Of a stretch of 64,000 nucleotides of DNA, positions 20,606 to 33,743 are shown one piece after another. Position numbers and translations under genes: made by a program. The DNA is taken from positions 2,232,001-2,296,000 of the forward strand of contig JAWWNJ010000011.1 in the NCBI GenBank assembly GCA_037176885.1, given 5' to 3'. Source of the stretch: Favolaschia claudopus. Lineage: Eukaryota; Basidiomycota; Agaricomycetes; Agaricales; Mycenaceae. Within the stretch, counting starts at the first letter, position 1. Each line of letters starts with the position of its first letter. A model generated the notes under the pieces. The model did not search any database. It saw nothing but the letters and a program-made list of their open reading frames with translations, and was not told the DNA's origin.

Positions 20606-22174
20606 ATGGGAGACACTATGGATTTTACATTCGGTGCCATGTTCATCGGAGGTCTGTTGGCGTTGTCGTCCCGCACCCATCTTCACTGACGACTAACCTA
20701 CTCCGCAAGTTTTATTTGCCACATTGTGAGTGAGTTTCTCTGAATCGTGGGCCAGGTTGTATGAACTGAATATTGACAATGTTCCTTAGCTTTCAAGGTC
20801 TTCTCTCCTCTCAAGCTTTCATCTATTACGAGTCATTCCCCGACGACCTTCGTCGAATGAAACTCTTGGTAAGCGGATGGGTTTTAGCTACTTACCTTCA
20901 CTTCAATTGATATCGCGAATGCAAGGTCGCTGTCGTGTGGTGCGGCCATTCAATTCTAGCCATGTTTTCGTACCGACTGTGTCACAGGATACTCGATGCC
21001 GCGCACCTCGTTTTAATTTGTCAATCCTGCTACCATTATCTTGTAACAAGCTGGGGCAACGACGCCGCTCTCCTCTTATCAACCAAGTCTCTGGATCTGC
21101 ACCTCACTTTCGTAGGGCTGGCTACCCTCCTCTGTCAAGGATTCTTCCTTCATCGGTAAGGAATTGTTTGCTGTCTTCAAGTAAAGGCATCGTTAACATG
21201 GGATGCTATTTGTGCAGTATATGGATGTTCAGTAAACAGAATTGGATCTTGACCGGAATATTGACCGTCGCATGTATTGTCGTCTTCGCCTTGGACGTGC
21301 TCCTATCTGTACAGCTCCTGCAAGTTCCCATCGTGTCGTATTTCAGCGTGCACACTGCGGAAACTGTGACCTTGTTTAGTCTGGGTGGCGCAGGTGCGCA
21401 TCGTGCTCTGTCTCTTCCACGGAACAGATTGACCTAAATATCGTGAAAGTCGATGTGGCGATCGCGTTGGTGTTGGTTATGTATTTGCAACAAGGAAGGA
21501 CGAGTTTCGATCAGTCCGTATCTCAGTCTGCTTTGCTGAACCAAATCTAACAACATCGAATCTTCGTGAAGAACAAACTTTATCCTGACACGGGTGATCC
21601 ACTACACTGTTGCTACAGGTCTCGCGACCAGGTCAGTACTCAAGTAAATATATTCCCTCAAGCACTGTTGATCAATGGACCTCAGTATTCTAGCAGTTGG
21701 ATGCCTGGCTGCAGTAAGCTGTTTGATAAAAAGGAGGATGGGTACCTCACTCACTTCCATGTCGCAGTATCTGGCTTCTCCGCATACATTCGTATTCATC
21801 GTAAGCATTCATTCGAAGCAAACAGGTTTCAAACTGAAGCTAAGAATTCCAGGCCATGCATTTCTCACTCGGTCGCCTTTACACCAACGCACTTCTCGCA
21901 ACGTACGTATGCTACAATTTTATCTACTTTTACAACTCCTTATCCTTGAGTTTAGGCTCAATTCCCGCCGTAATTTGCGTCAGGCGAACACGCATTTTCA
22001 GCCTTCATTTTCAGTCATGACGACGCGAGTGGTGACTGTAAGTTCCTTGAATTCAACGCGCTGAATTAGATTAATTTTGCCCGAATACAGTCCGTTGTGG
22101 ATGAAGAATTCCCTATGACGCCGAGATCAGCCAAAGAATTCCCGATTCTGCCGCCACCACCTCGGGCCGCATAG
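20606..22174 (+). CDS. DUF6534-type seven-helix membrane protein, 12 exons
   Basis: Member of the basidiomycete-expanded DUF6534 family of integral membrane proteins; function unknown. Exons: 20606-20651, 20710-20725, 20790-20868, 20926-20939, 20988-21155, 21218-21393, 21450-21513, 21572-21631, 21686-21800, 21853-21902, 21956-22037, 22091-22174. They give 318 codons including stop, all in phase, with micro-exons of 16 and 14 nt. Family landmarks in order are MDFTFGAMFIG, FQGLLSSQAFIYYESFPDD, a DAAHLVLICQSCYHYLVTSWG helix region (helix 3), GLATLLCQGFFLHRIW, DVAIALVLVMYL, IHYTVATGLATSILAV and the terminal ALLATLNSR motif. The cytoplasmic tail is Pro-rich and ends PILPPPPRAA. Length and topology fit the family well. 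Confidence 0.9.
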
Positions 22175-22480
22175 TTTCACCTTGTAAGCCTGAGGAAGAC
22201 GTCAGGCGGAATTTCTTTTCCCGAAACGGAAGGGGCACAGGAACGCCCGGACAATCATAGATGGATGCTGAAATTTATCACGAAATTCGTTGTATATCAG
22301 TCTTTTTCGCCACAGAAAGTGGACCTTACCAATGTAGCTCTAGAAGTGCCTCGAATTTATCTACGCTCTTGACTGAACATACCCCAGCTATTAAAGACAA
22401 GAAGCCAAGGTGGAAACTTCACAGGCAAGCTTAAGGTGGGAAAGTAGCTTCGAACTATGACTATCAGATTTCCAAAGTAA
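22175..22480. other. Short convergent intergenic region
   Basis: Lies between the 3' ends of the DUF6534-type gene and the F-box gene. Nothing recognisable; it probably holds the two 3' UTRs. Confidence 0.5.
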
Positions 22481-23714
22481 TTAGTAGGTCGTCATAAACA
22501 ACAGTTCCCGTATATTGAGAAGCGGAAACGCCTCTCGATACAACGCCGATTGCGCCTTCACATCGAGAGTGGCCGAGAAGCGGATTTCGACCCGCGCCAA
22601 CTTTGGGAGGGGAAGCGTCAAGACCGCCGCCTCGAACACAGCAGCAGCTTCTACCGTGCGGTCCCATCTTGAGCCGGAAGTGGCATACGCCGACACGACA
22701 TAAATAATATCCTCAATCACATTCTCCCTGTGAATGCCAGAGAAAATAGGTAAAGATGCAGCGATGGTATTTGCGGACCACACGTATATCGTCAGGCGCT
22801 TTGCAGCGGAAAATCGCATGGGCTCCAGAGGACAAAATTCCTCTGTGCCCATGAGAAGTCTGTCTTCTTCGTCGTGTACCACATCGTCTGCGGGTTTGAT
22901 TAGCCAGTGGTTTAGGAGAAAATAGAATAAAGCGACCGAGTTCGAATGTTAACCAGTGAACAATGGCGCGACGAGGGTCCAGGAATTTCCTTAACTCGCG
23001 GGTTGCGCATCCAACAACATTCACATATTGTAGACCAGATAAATCCGCGGGTAAACCAGGATAAACCAAAAACTCCGGGATTGTTGGTGATCGTGCAACG
23101 CTGAGATGCGTAATCTTTGGGCAGTGTGATACCGAGGGAAGAGTCGGGAGCTTTGAACCAAAGTGACCGATTGCACATCGCGATATGTGGAGCCCTTTCA
23201 AGCGCAGATTGGACCGGAGTATTGCCGCGAAGATGTCAATTGAAAACTCCATATCGCTGAGACGGAGATGGCGAAGTGACTCCCAACCCAAAACTCTCTC
23301 AACCAGAGGCAGAAGCCCTTCGGCACGAAGATCAACTTCTGCCCCTCCTATGTGAATATAACGCAGATTTTGCAGCGTCATGGTCGACAGCAATCTGAAG
23401 ATGTCGATGCTGAGCGTCGCGAAGAGACTGCAAACATGAACTGCCAGGTGTGGTGATTGCTTGAGAAATTCCGCAAGCTGAGAGGCGTGAGCCAGGAGAT
23501 CTGGATCGCCCCTGTAGCTGAAGTCCACCACAATACGATGGAATAGGGCGGATTGTGCCGGAAAAAGCCATGCTCTTGCGACGAGAGAGCAGGTTTTCAG
23601 ATCTCGGATATAGCTCCGATCGATGATAACTTCGGACTCCCAATCGTGGAGCTCGTTAGGAATGAAGTCGGTTATAATGTGATACCAGAGTTCGGGAGGT
23701 AGAGTGGATAACAT
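22481..23714 (-). CDS. F-box protein with leucine-rich-like region
   Basis: Probable substrate adaptor of an SCF ubiquitin ligase. Exon 1 (23714-22937) starts MLSTLPPELWYHIITDFIPN, a degenerate F-box, followed by leucine-rich segments such as LRYIHIGGAEVDL and LRHLRLSDMEF that recall the F-box/LRR proteins so numerous in Agaricomycetes. An intron of about 49 nt (22936-22888) joins FEL to DDVVHDEEDRLLMGTEEF on exon 2 (22887-22481), giving 394 residues. Without splicing the frame would run into a basic, unlikely tail. The target protein is unknown. Confidence 0.8.
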
Positions 23715-24420
23715 GGTGGTGAAGGAAGAGATTCACACCCACTCACCATCAGTGACAGCCGTGACACTTGTGCCGCACCGGCCATCGGATTCGGAGCGGA
23801 ACTTGCCGCGCGCTTAGATGCTTCCTCACCGCAAAAGAGCATCGGTATTCAAGAGGATAAGTAGGTACAGTCCCCAGACAATCCAAATAAATTGCGGCGA
23901 ATCGTTGAAAAATATTCAAATCCAGCACTACCGTGATTTGAAGGGTGCCGAATACAGTTTCCTGACTTCAAGTCTCATCTTGGCGGAGGTGATCCGGCAC
24001 GTATTTTGTGGCTCGCAAGGAGTGCAAGAACAATTTTTCTGATGCATACCTCCAGAGAATCCGTCTCTCACGTTCGCTGTTGAACAGAAACACCCTAAGG
24101 TTAGGGTTATCCCAGAAAACAAGCTTCGATATGTAGCCTAAGGAGATTTTTGCAGGTTGAAGTTGGGTTGAAGGACCAGCTGCCAACAAATCAATGTACA
24201 ATGATATTAGGTTCAAGGCAATATTCTACTAATATCCAATCGAAACATAGCTAGCTATAAATGTACACTGTAACCGTAAATCGAGGGAATAGCCTATGTA
24301 AAGCAGCAGTATAAATGTCCAAGCGTCCGTAGTACATCCGATCTAATCCAAAATTACAAGAATCACAGAGCCGCGTATTGTTCTAAGACTTTTTTCAATT
24401 GATGTTCTGCATGCAAATCA
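23715..24420. other. Intergenic region with weak minus-strand relic
   Basis: A minus-strand ORF (24216-23968) with protein-like composition and a 17-bp segment (23874-23890, CCAGACAATCCAAATAA) shared with 27334-27350 suggest a decayed gene copy. No domain recognised. TATA-like and A/T-rich DNA lies at 24230-24400. Confidence 0.35.
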
Positions 24421-26684
24421 TTAACGTCGTTTGTGAAGTTCATAAAAATCGAACTTACGAATCAGGGGACATCCCACTGCATACCCCTCCATCGTCCTCA
24501 CCCCCTTTTTCAAGACCTCGCTCATCTCCGGCTCACTCGGCATTGCCGCGGCCTCCCCTCCTACACCTCCACTGACCGCCCGCACATATAGAATCTCCTC
24601 CATCAGCACCCCACATGCAAGTGCACATAACGATCCAACAATTGGATGCCCTATCACCGCACCCATCTGACTCTCCCCGCCTCCGCTTAACCCCAGACCA
24701 ATTCCAAGCGAAGGTGAGTTGACACGGTGCCCCACAACCAAAGGCATAGCGAGCGAATCGATGATCGCCCCGCGCAGCGAACAGACTCTTCTTCTGCGCC
24801 TGACTATGCAGAAAAAAGTCCTCCGCACCTGCGGCGGCTGCAGCGGGGCTGCGATGTAGCCGTATCGCAGCAGCTGCAGTGAGCGCGTGGACGACAGCGA
24901 GCTTACTGCGCATAAACTCGTCTTTGTTGTTGAATGCGTAGATGGGCGGAAGCGAGGACCAGAAGGCGGTGAGGCGTCGGTCGAGAAGGTGATAGGCATT
25001 TGTCGCATCCATCCCGCCGCCGTGGTCGGGGAGAAAATAGGATTGTTGTTGTTGATATGTATGGAATGGATCCTGCTGCGTCATCGGATTCGTACTGGAG
25101 GTCGCACACAGTCGCGTAGCATGGTGGAATAAAACCGACGCCTTCGAATGAAGTGTACACATGGGCGGGCTTGTACGATTCGGATTCGGATTGCTCAACG
25201 TTCTACTGCTGTTATCCTCCATGGTGAGTGGATGCGAGAAACCATTATCATCCTGCTTCGCATACCCAGTGAACGGCATCATCGCCCCATGCATATTCGC
25301 AGCAACTTCGTAATCACCCATCTCGAACGGCCAGGGCGGTGTCTCCATATCAGTGGTAGCGGAATCGAGGATGGAGTTGTTGTTGTTCAATGGTGTGTCG
25401 ACGAGTGAGCAGCTGAGATAGATTTGTAGACACGCGACGGCCCAGAAAGCCCGGATGCGTTCGCCCTCGGAAACGGGGTCGGAGAATTGCGGAGGGTAGA
25501 CGTCGTCGGTGAAGATAGTATTCGCAGATGTGTTGACGTTGATGGAGCTTTGTTTGTGAAGATTGAGAGCCCGAGCCACCGTCGCTGCTCCGCTCGCATA
25601 GAACTCCGCTTCGAGAAGGCGGTTGGTGCGCAGGAGATACGTCGAGAGCAGGATGAGCGCCTGAAGTGTGTGGAGTGAAGGCGAAGACGAGGATGACGGC
25701 GATGAGTCGGCAGCGAGGGATGTGGATGTGGACGATGAGGGTAATAATGGATTCGATGAGGAAGCAGAATTGAAAGGATCAGCCGCAGTTATCTCTGCCA
25801 TCTCCACCGCGACACACTGCCTTGCCCTTTTCAAAAAGATCGGCTCAAAGCGGCGCAGCGGAGTATGTCCTTGCGTGAGGTGAGCTCCCCATAGTGAGAC
25901 GACGTAAAGCAAGGCGGAGTTGCTCCCATGGTCTTCGGCATTGGCGATGGAGTCACGGAATCGCTGCGTGTGGAGAAAGAAACCTAGTGGGGGCGAGTGG
26001 GGGAGGAAGGATTCAAGGCTGTAAGGGGAGGGATCACGTAGGAGTCAGTGCGACGTGTAATCAAGGTGCCTCGATGTGTACGCACAGCATATGCGAAGTA
26101 CCAAACGGCGGTTCCTGCGTAGAATCGTTGAGCGTTGGTGGAGGTGAAACGCTTTGGTTTGAAGGTGAAGATCGAGATGCTGGAGGAATTGCATGGGAGA
26201 TGAACGTTGGGCTGCCTGAACTAGAATTCGAGGAGTCACTAATTGAAGGCCGTCTGTCGCTCATTTATCAATGTATATTCGAGAACCACACCAAGGCTTT
26301 CATAAATTGAATGGAAGACTCACTTGGTCGCGGTACTCGATCCCAGACCTTGCATCTCATGCAACCGTGCTTGCAGTCGACTGACTGTACGCTCAAGCCG
26401 CTCCGTGCGGCTCATGGTGTCCGTGTATTCACATGGGTCGTCTTTTGGTACACGCATACAGGGAGCGCAGATAGGACGCTAGATAGAGTGGAGTTGAGTA
26501 AGCAGAGAGCTTCCATGCTGAAATCGGACGTACGACTCCGTTGCATTTCTGAATGTGGGGAGTAAGGTGATTGAAACAAAACTCCAGGGAACGTGGGACG
26601 ACGCACAATCTTTAGATGGCGACAATTTAAGCATGCCCGTCCTCTCCTCAGGGGCTGACAGCGTTCGCGTTTTTCAGGAGCCAT
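24421..26684 (-). CDS. Zn2Cys6 fungal transcription factor, apparent frameshift near 24770
   Basis: Nuclear regulator with an N-terminal binuclear zinc cluster and a fungal-specific middle homology domain. Exons: 26684-26607, 26548-26534 (15 nt), 26478-26324, 26253-26086, 26018-24421. The cluster spans three exons: ACLNCRHLKI, then KCNGV, then RPICAPCMRVPKDDPC, giving the complete CX2CX6CX6CX2CX8C. A short coiled coil follows (RTERLERTVSRLQARLHEM). Exon 5 opens with LESFLPHSPPLGFFLHTQRF, the usual start of the middle homology domain, and continues with LLLRTNRLLEAEFYASG-like helices. At 24768-24771 (CCCC on plus) one base too many shifts the frame; past it the C-terminal helix AIIDSLAMP through YELHKRR continues to a stop at 24421. 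Either a sequencing error or a recent null mutation. Confidence 0.8.
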
Positions 26685-29600
26685 TTCCAGTCCAAGTGAC
26701 TTGAAGAAGGAAGGAGGAAGACGATTTGCGATCTGGGAAGCGCGGATCGTAGAGTCGATTGTAGTCTGATATGTAGAATGAAAGCAAGGTCCGACGAGGA
26801 AACGCAAGGAATGTTATATACGGTGCTTGTACGGTTCCTTGCCAATTAGCCGACATGTAAGTGTTTACGGTTTGGCGCCTTGAATGGCAGGTCAACACCG
26901 CTGATCAATGTCGTAATGAAACAAGGACTCAATGGGAGGCGGTGCCAGCGAATTGTTCGGCTGCGCGGATGAGCCTGCCAAGAGCCCATTGCCCGATGAC
27001 TCCGAGTGAGAATATCTTGCGGAGAATTGGGACCGCTGGCGGGAAGGAGGTTCAAAAAATAGAAAAAGGCCAACACGATACGAGGACACCACTTTGATTG
27101 CCAGTCGTACCATTATACTGGTCAACGGAACGTTCGAATGTAGAAGAAAAAATGCGACTTACTCAAAATTAGTAGCAGTGATTTGCGCTCAAGGAAGACA
27201 ATATGATGCCAGTGTTCGTGGATCCCTGAACGTGCAAATTGTGATGATGGAGAGCATAGGTTGACTCGGGTCGATCTTCGAGCCTCGCTCCGGGACAAAG
27301 AGCGCCGTATCACTATCCGCTGTATTCGGATGCCCAGACAATCCAAATAATTCGTCGGAATAACCATGGCCCTCCTGACAGAGAATCATGTTGGCAATAT
27401 GCCGCCGGTGAATTAAGTGCTCGCACCATCTTTGACGCACCTTGCTATCCTGACGATTCGTTTTCAGCGAAGCGAGAAAGTGAAAACAGAACACTGGAAC
27501 GCACCTACGTGTCATTGTGTCAATGTTGTCTCCGCGGCAAATTGACACCGTGAGTACTAGGTATGTACTACCTAGATTTCAATTCATCCAGCGAACTTCA
27601 GCAGTACTTCAGCCGACGCAATTAGCGGCATTCTAATCGTAACCGCAATGGCTTTTCGAGCTTGTTTCGAGATTACTGAACGCAATGGTCCTTCGTTCGT
27701 AATCCAGCTCTCGCTTAGCGGTTTAGTTACAAAGGAATTAGGAAAATTCTAGCACGATTTCTAAATCTGACTCAGGCTTTGTAAGTTTTGACAAATCATC
27801 TCGAGATACAAGAGATAATGCTTCCCAAAAAGGAACTTCATAGGCCCGCCAGCGTTGCCCATTCATGCCGAGATATGGGACGTTACTCCATGTTGTTCTC
27901 TCCGGGGGCGACAATTGTGCGATTCAGGGCCTAACTGATAGAAGCAGCTTTGTGTGCGGTGGGAGAAGATAGAGAGAGATAGAAAGCCGAAACGCCGCAT
28001 CAATGTATCAACTTTCCGATCAATCATCAATTGCTCCTGTGCAGCCTCCTCGTTTTTTGCCCACAACGCTGATCGTCGTTTCCAGGAAAGCTCTGCCATT
28101 GACTGCCTCTGGGCGATGAAGATACTGACTCCCATGCAACGAATTTATCGTCTTTTCATGTGGTCTGCCGCTGTCAGACTTGCTTCAAGTGCAAAACCAT
28201 ATCATGATCAAACAGAAACTCGAATCGTTCAGGATCAACTAGACATTGCGATATTTGTCTCAGTCACAGCCCTGGGGTTCGTATATTATTTTATCTTGGA
28301 AACAAAGCCGATGAAATAAGTGTGCTAGGTATTCATTCGATCGACGATGAAGCGAATTTGGTTCACAAACCTCTTAGGCTCGTGAGCTCGTTTGTGAATC
28401 GTGAGTGTGCAAGGCTGTTTCGAACAGTGATTTGCGCGCAGAGTCAATAAATCCTGCACCCACCCAGCCTAATGAAGCCTCACTTCCGTACAATCGCTCG
28501 AATTGGGAGCCCCAAATGCGAAGGCTAGAGGTTGAACTCGCGCACCGAATTCGGTTTCATTACTTAGGGTACGAATTCAGTCTATCGAGGTGAGCACACA
28601 GCATAGGGGGGGATCGCAGTGGTCGATGTTGTGAAAACGTTAATGTGGTTAATAGGGCATGTGCGTTAATTCCCTTCCCATACCCACTCCCGCGCAACAT
28701 CGACTTGCACGCTGTCCCCTGGGAAAGCTAAGTATTATCTCATTGCTCCATTTTAGCTCTTATCCAACGCTAACGTCTCCTAGACAGATGAGCTCGACGC
28801 CCTCGCTACATCGAGTCCAGCCCATGTATTCTGTAACTCCCGCTTTCTACGTTCTCGCACTAGTACTAGAGAGGTCTGGCTCATGCAATGTGTTCGCCGC
28901 AATGACACGATGGCGACGGCGTCAAAACCCATGGAAATGTGTTCTTGTTCAGACAATAAGGAGCCCTGACTTGAGTGGGAGAGGTGATATCTTCGCTTAA
29001 ATGAACACCGTCATGGTTCTCGGTTCCAGAATTTGGATTTTGATTTGTCAGGCCAATTCGAGGCCAATCTATTTTTTCGGTATCGAGATCCCAAATCTTT
29101 AGGAGGTTTAACTGGTCGAAGAGAGAACTACATAGGGTCGGCCTGGAGTAGCCGCGGTATGAACTCGAATCCAAATAGGGCGGTGACAGGTATGAAGCAG
29201 CCGTGTTCGAAATGATTCTTTCCGATTGACAAGCGACGGATTGGCGGCACGAATCGCATGAGCGGCTCACACGCTAACTAGGTTCTCAGACTCCCGGCGG
29301 ATCGAACTTATCGCCCGCCACTGACTCCAGAAATAGTTATCCTCGAAAGCTCTGAATCCAGTGTCCACGACTATCTTTGGTAAAAATGCAGACAATGCTT
29401 TCTAATAAATATGCGGAACGCCGCTGAGATCAATTGTTTTGGGTTAGCTCCAGGAAAGGTTGCGTGGCCGTCTCTCCGTTAGGCTTCGTTCGCTAGTATA
29501 CTGTCAAGTAACCAAGAGCGGCAAGTGCATCTTTTTCGCTTACAGACAAAGCGACACTACGATGTTTTTGTTCTTTCTCCAGTGAAGCATTATATTCTAT

Positions 29601-29985
29601 GTGCTGGGTACGCTTTTATATTTTGAATCAGATTTTCCAGCTCTGGGTTGAAGGGTCTGAAATCAAACAAGCCGTTACTTGCCTTCAAGTAGCCGGTTGG
29701 TTGATGGATTGATTTCCTAATTTCTTCACCGTTAGATGCTCGTCTTAGAAAGCCTTTCCAATCGAAAATACTGGACACAAATGCACAACAAAGCGGCCAA
29801 ATGAGCCCTTCATTCTTGAACATAGTCGAAGTTGGTCATAAACGGTTGTCAAACCATCTGGCATCTGATCATCAAAGATTGCCGAAAGCACGTGGTTGGT
29901 CGACACTTGTGATGTTTTTCCAGCATCATCGCGCAATACTGTTACAGCTGCGCCGCGCAGCCTCTTTTCGTCTCCAGTGTCCACC
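26685..29985. other. Gene-poor 3.3-kb region
   Basis: No recognised gene. A minus-strand ORF at 27548-27189 (119 codons, containing GYSDELFGLSGHPNTADS) has plausible protein composition and shares a 17-bp segment with 23874-23890. Other weak ORFs: plus 27954-28319 (with a hydrophobic C-terminal segment) and minus 29823-29590. None has a known domain or a consistent exon chain. The last few hundred bases should contain the promoter of the M28 peptidase gene. Confidence 0.35.
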
Positions 29986-32900
29986 ATGAGCAAAGGCAAA
30001 GGAAAGAACCCATATCAGTACAACTCTCCTCCCCTGAGCCCTGCTCGAAGGTTCCAGGCGCGTCTACCGATTCTGGGACTTGTGTTCTTGACGTGTCTAT
30101 TCTGTTTCCGCGTTATCCACGTCCACCGTGAGGATGTAGCCTTTTACAGCGAGGCCGCGAACTATGGGGAATGGGGAACATTCGAGTTTCTCGAAGGGGT
30201 CCAAAAATCAGGACTTTCGAAGGAAGAACGCGAGAGACTATTTCTGTAAGTCCCTTGCGTTTATCTTTTCAGAGAAACTGTCAATGATTGTCTCCGTGAC
30301 AGTTCTATCCCCAACGCACGACACGCTCGCATGATAGCTAAGCGATACAGCGCTAACGCTCACCTCGCCGGCTCCAAACAAGATCGAGACGATGCTTTGT
30401 TGATATTGAAGCATTTCCAAACGGAATTGGGTATTCGGCCATCGGAGGTGGCGCCAATATTTCCTGCAGGGAGTAAAAAATCCCAATCGGCGACACGGGG
30501 ATTGACTTCGAAATGGTTTCCTTCTCGTCAATCTTCAGCCTGGGTATGTACACATGATTTGTTGCGGGGTGTAGTTGGCGACGCTGAAACCAAAACCCCT
30601 TCATTAGATTGATGAATACTATCCCGTTATGGACAGAGGCGTGGAGCAGCGGCTGCAAATTCTGCAGGACGACGGTAGTGTGAAGTGGAATGCTGAATTG
30701 GCGGAGGACGGAGATCCCGACGATGGGACTGCACATAGGAATCGGGATGCTGTTCCAACGTGGCATGGTGCGAGTGCGAACGGCGACGTGCAGGGAAAGG
30801 TGAGTGACCGATGACTCAACTCAACTCGCGGGTCATGAGTGGATACTCACTCAGCTGTTTGGTAGCTCGTTTACGCCAACTACGGAACCCCCGCGGTAAG
30901 CAAGCTCCTCGCGCTTGAAGAGAATAGATCGCCCTCATGTTTTCCTCTCAGGACTACGAGGAATTGCTGTCTAAAGGAGCCAATCTCACGGGGAAGATCA
31001 TCCTCACGCGGTATTATGGCGGCATTCTTCGTGGTCTCAAGGTACGCACACCTCTATTTTTATGCTTATGTTCCGCGCACGCTGCTTATTTGGAGCGTTG
31101 TAGGTCAAAGGCGCGGAGGAATTAGGTGCCGCGGCGTAAGCCTATCCTACTGTTTTCCGGCACGATCCTCACATTTTCCCAAAGCGTCCTTATGTATAAC
31201 GATCCGCGAGACGACGGGTTTCTCACCCCGGAAAATGGGTTCAAACCATACCCCGCCGGTCCTGCGCGGAATCCAACTTCGATTCAGCGTGGTACCGTTG
31301 CGTATGCTAATATCTACCGTACGTGCTCACATTCCTCCCCATGTATTTTTCGGACCGTTAATCCCAGTCATCCTTATCAGCGGGCGACCCAACAACCCCA
31401 GGCTACCCCGCCTACCCAGATGCTGAGCGCCTCGAAGGCACAAACAGCCCTTTCATTCCGTCTCTGCCGATTTCATGGAACAACGCACAGCACCTCCTAG
31501 CTGAGCTCAGCCTCGGGGGTGCTGAATTGGACTTGGACGAGGCCAGGAAGCTCAACGGCCGCTCCAGTAACGCGACGGTGAGAGTGGTGAACCGCGTCGA
31601 GGAGAAGGTGATGCCGATTTGGAATGTTATGGCGGCGATTCCGGGACATGTCAGGAACGAGGTGGTGTTGGTGGGTGGGCATCGCGACGGTGAGATGTCT
31701 GTGTTACTGTGTAGGGAGGTCACTGACAAGACAACAGCTTGGGTGATGGGTGCGTCGGATCCGGTGAGCGGGACGGCATCGATACACGAGATCATGCGGG
31801 GCGTAGGTGTACTGCTCAAAGCAGGGTGGAAGCCTCTTCGGACGAGTGCGCACCTTTTGTTCCCTTCTTCGCCTCTGGCTCCTTCCGTATACTCACGGCT
31901 TGATATTGCAGTTGTCTTCGCCAGCTGGGACGCCGAAGAGTACGGCCTGATCGGGTCCACGGAGTACGGCGAAGACTTTGCGGACTGGCTCAAAGAACAC
32001 GTCGTCGCGTACCTGAACGTTGACGACTCGGCTGGAGGGTCGCGCTGGGGAGCTACTGCTACGCCCTCGTTAGCGCATTTGGCTATTGATACGGCGAAGG
32101 AGATTCCTCACCCTACCACGCCCGGCAAGACTTTGTTCGATGCACGGAATGACGATGGGCCGATTCCCATACCCAATGCCACATTGTGCCATGCTACAAC
32201 GGAGAACATACGGCGCGGGAAGGGACGGACCCCACTTAGTCTCCTCCCTCTACCCAATAGCGGCTCGGATTATACCGTCTTCTGGGAGCATATTGGAATC
32301 CCCAGCTTCGAGGAGGCGTTTGATAGGACGCCCCAAGATGCGGTGTTCCATTCGCACTCAATTTATGATAGTCTGGAGTGGATGGAAAGGTATGGGGATC
32401 CGGAGTTCCATCGTACAGTGAGAATTGTTCCTGCATCCCTTTGATGTGTTGCTCACCGCTAGGCGAATATGCGAATTTTAGACTGCAGTGGCAAAGCACG
32501 TTGGGCTCATGCTTCTCCGACTGACCGACTCGGTCATTCTTCCTCTCAATACTACTCATTACTCGCTCGAGCTGCATGATTATTTGGACGAGTAAGCGAC
32601 TCATCCCAACAAATCGATTCCTCTTTCCTTACTGACCATCTAAATCAATAAACAGACTCGAAGAAATCGTGGCGGCTACGACGGCGTTCACAAAAGATCT
32701 CGACTTTTCCTTCTTGAGGGAGTCAATTTCCTATCTTACGAACGCTAGTCGCGCACTTGATGCGGAAAAAGCCCAGGCGGAGGAGGAGTTCAACAAGCTT
32801 CTCGACAGAATGCCTTCGCTTCAGAGCGCTTCTGGGTTCATCCAATGGGGGCTCAATTTCACGAAGCGTGTGCTCGGCTTGCGACCCGACACACCTGAAA

Positions 32901-33271
32901 CGCATTATAGCATACCCGGAATCCCACCAATCTTTGAATTTATCAAGGCCGCGAAGCGGGTTGGGAGGGCGAATAGGAAGTTGATGCAGTTTGAACGCGG
33001 GTTTATTATGCCCTTCGACTTTTTTGCGTTGAAGGGGCAAGGTGCGCTTCTCTCTTGCTCGATTCAAGAGAATTCTTTGTTCACGCATCTTCATTTAGAG
33101 TGGTTCAAGCATAGGATTGTCGCCCCTGGCCGATGGTTAGGATACGGTGTCACAAAGCTCCCCGCAATCAATCAGGCGATTGTGCTTGATAAAAATGTTA
33201 CTCAGGCTCAGGAAGAGGTCGCATATTTGGGCATGCTGCTCAACAAGCTGGCATCGGATTTGCGAGAGTGA
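29986..33271 (+). CDS. M28 metallopeptidase, glutamate carboxypeptidase II-like, type II membrane protein
   Basis: Zinc peptidase of the M28B group (glutamate carboxypeptidase II/vacuolar protease-like). The start MSKGKGKNPYQYNSPPLSPA gives a short cytoplasmic tail, then one membrane helix LPILGLVFLTCLFCFRVIHV, so the catalytic part is lumenal or extracellular. A PA domain follows (LVYANYGTPA, DYEELLSKGANLTGKIILTR, AAAVLMYNDPRDDGF). The catalytic domain has the metal ligands in order: GGHRD joined across an intron at 31684 to AWVMGASDP, then SWDAEEYGL, YLNVDD and FHSHSIYDS. The C-terminal dimerisation domain starts around LEEIVAATTAF and ends ASDLRE. A final intron (from the GT at 33041) brings EWFKHRIVAPGRWLGYG into place. 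About ten introns; all key residues are present. Confidence 0.9.
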
Positions 33272-33743
33272 TATTGGGCAGAGAAAATGATAGTGAATGC
33301 TTGGCGTCTAGAGAACTACCTGATTACACGTATACTACTAGCGGTAGCTATTGCTTTCATCGATCTCTACTTCAATTTCTTCCAATTCATCTCTTTCCTC
33401 CCAAGCACAACCCGCCAGGGTAGGACCGCCATCATACCATCAATATCGGAGTTTGAATTCTGCTTGCCTCCCACCTCATCAGCGCGGCTGGGGTTCTGTG
33501 GTGGGCATGGGGCACCGTGCGCGGCTGACTTTCTCATGTTTTCGCCACTTGTCTCTCCACCCCAATTCATTCCGCTCAGCGCCTATCAAAATAACACGCA
33601 ACGCAACATCGATACCCTAGGCGTTTATCTGTCCATGAATCATCGTCTTGAAGCCTCGCGGCAGCACCGGACCCGCGCCGCGCCCACACTATTTAAAAAG
33701 GTTCGCGCCCGAAATCAAGTCCGCCCCCCTGAATTACACCCCC
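33272..33743. other. Intergenic region between M28 and BCS1-like genes
   Basis: No supported gene. A plus-strand ORF across 33287-33871 overlaps the next gene in another frame and is a shadow. The region should hold the 3' UTR of the peptidase and the promoter of the ATPase. Confidence 0.5.
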
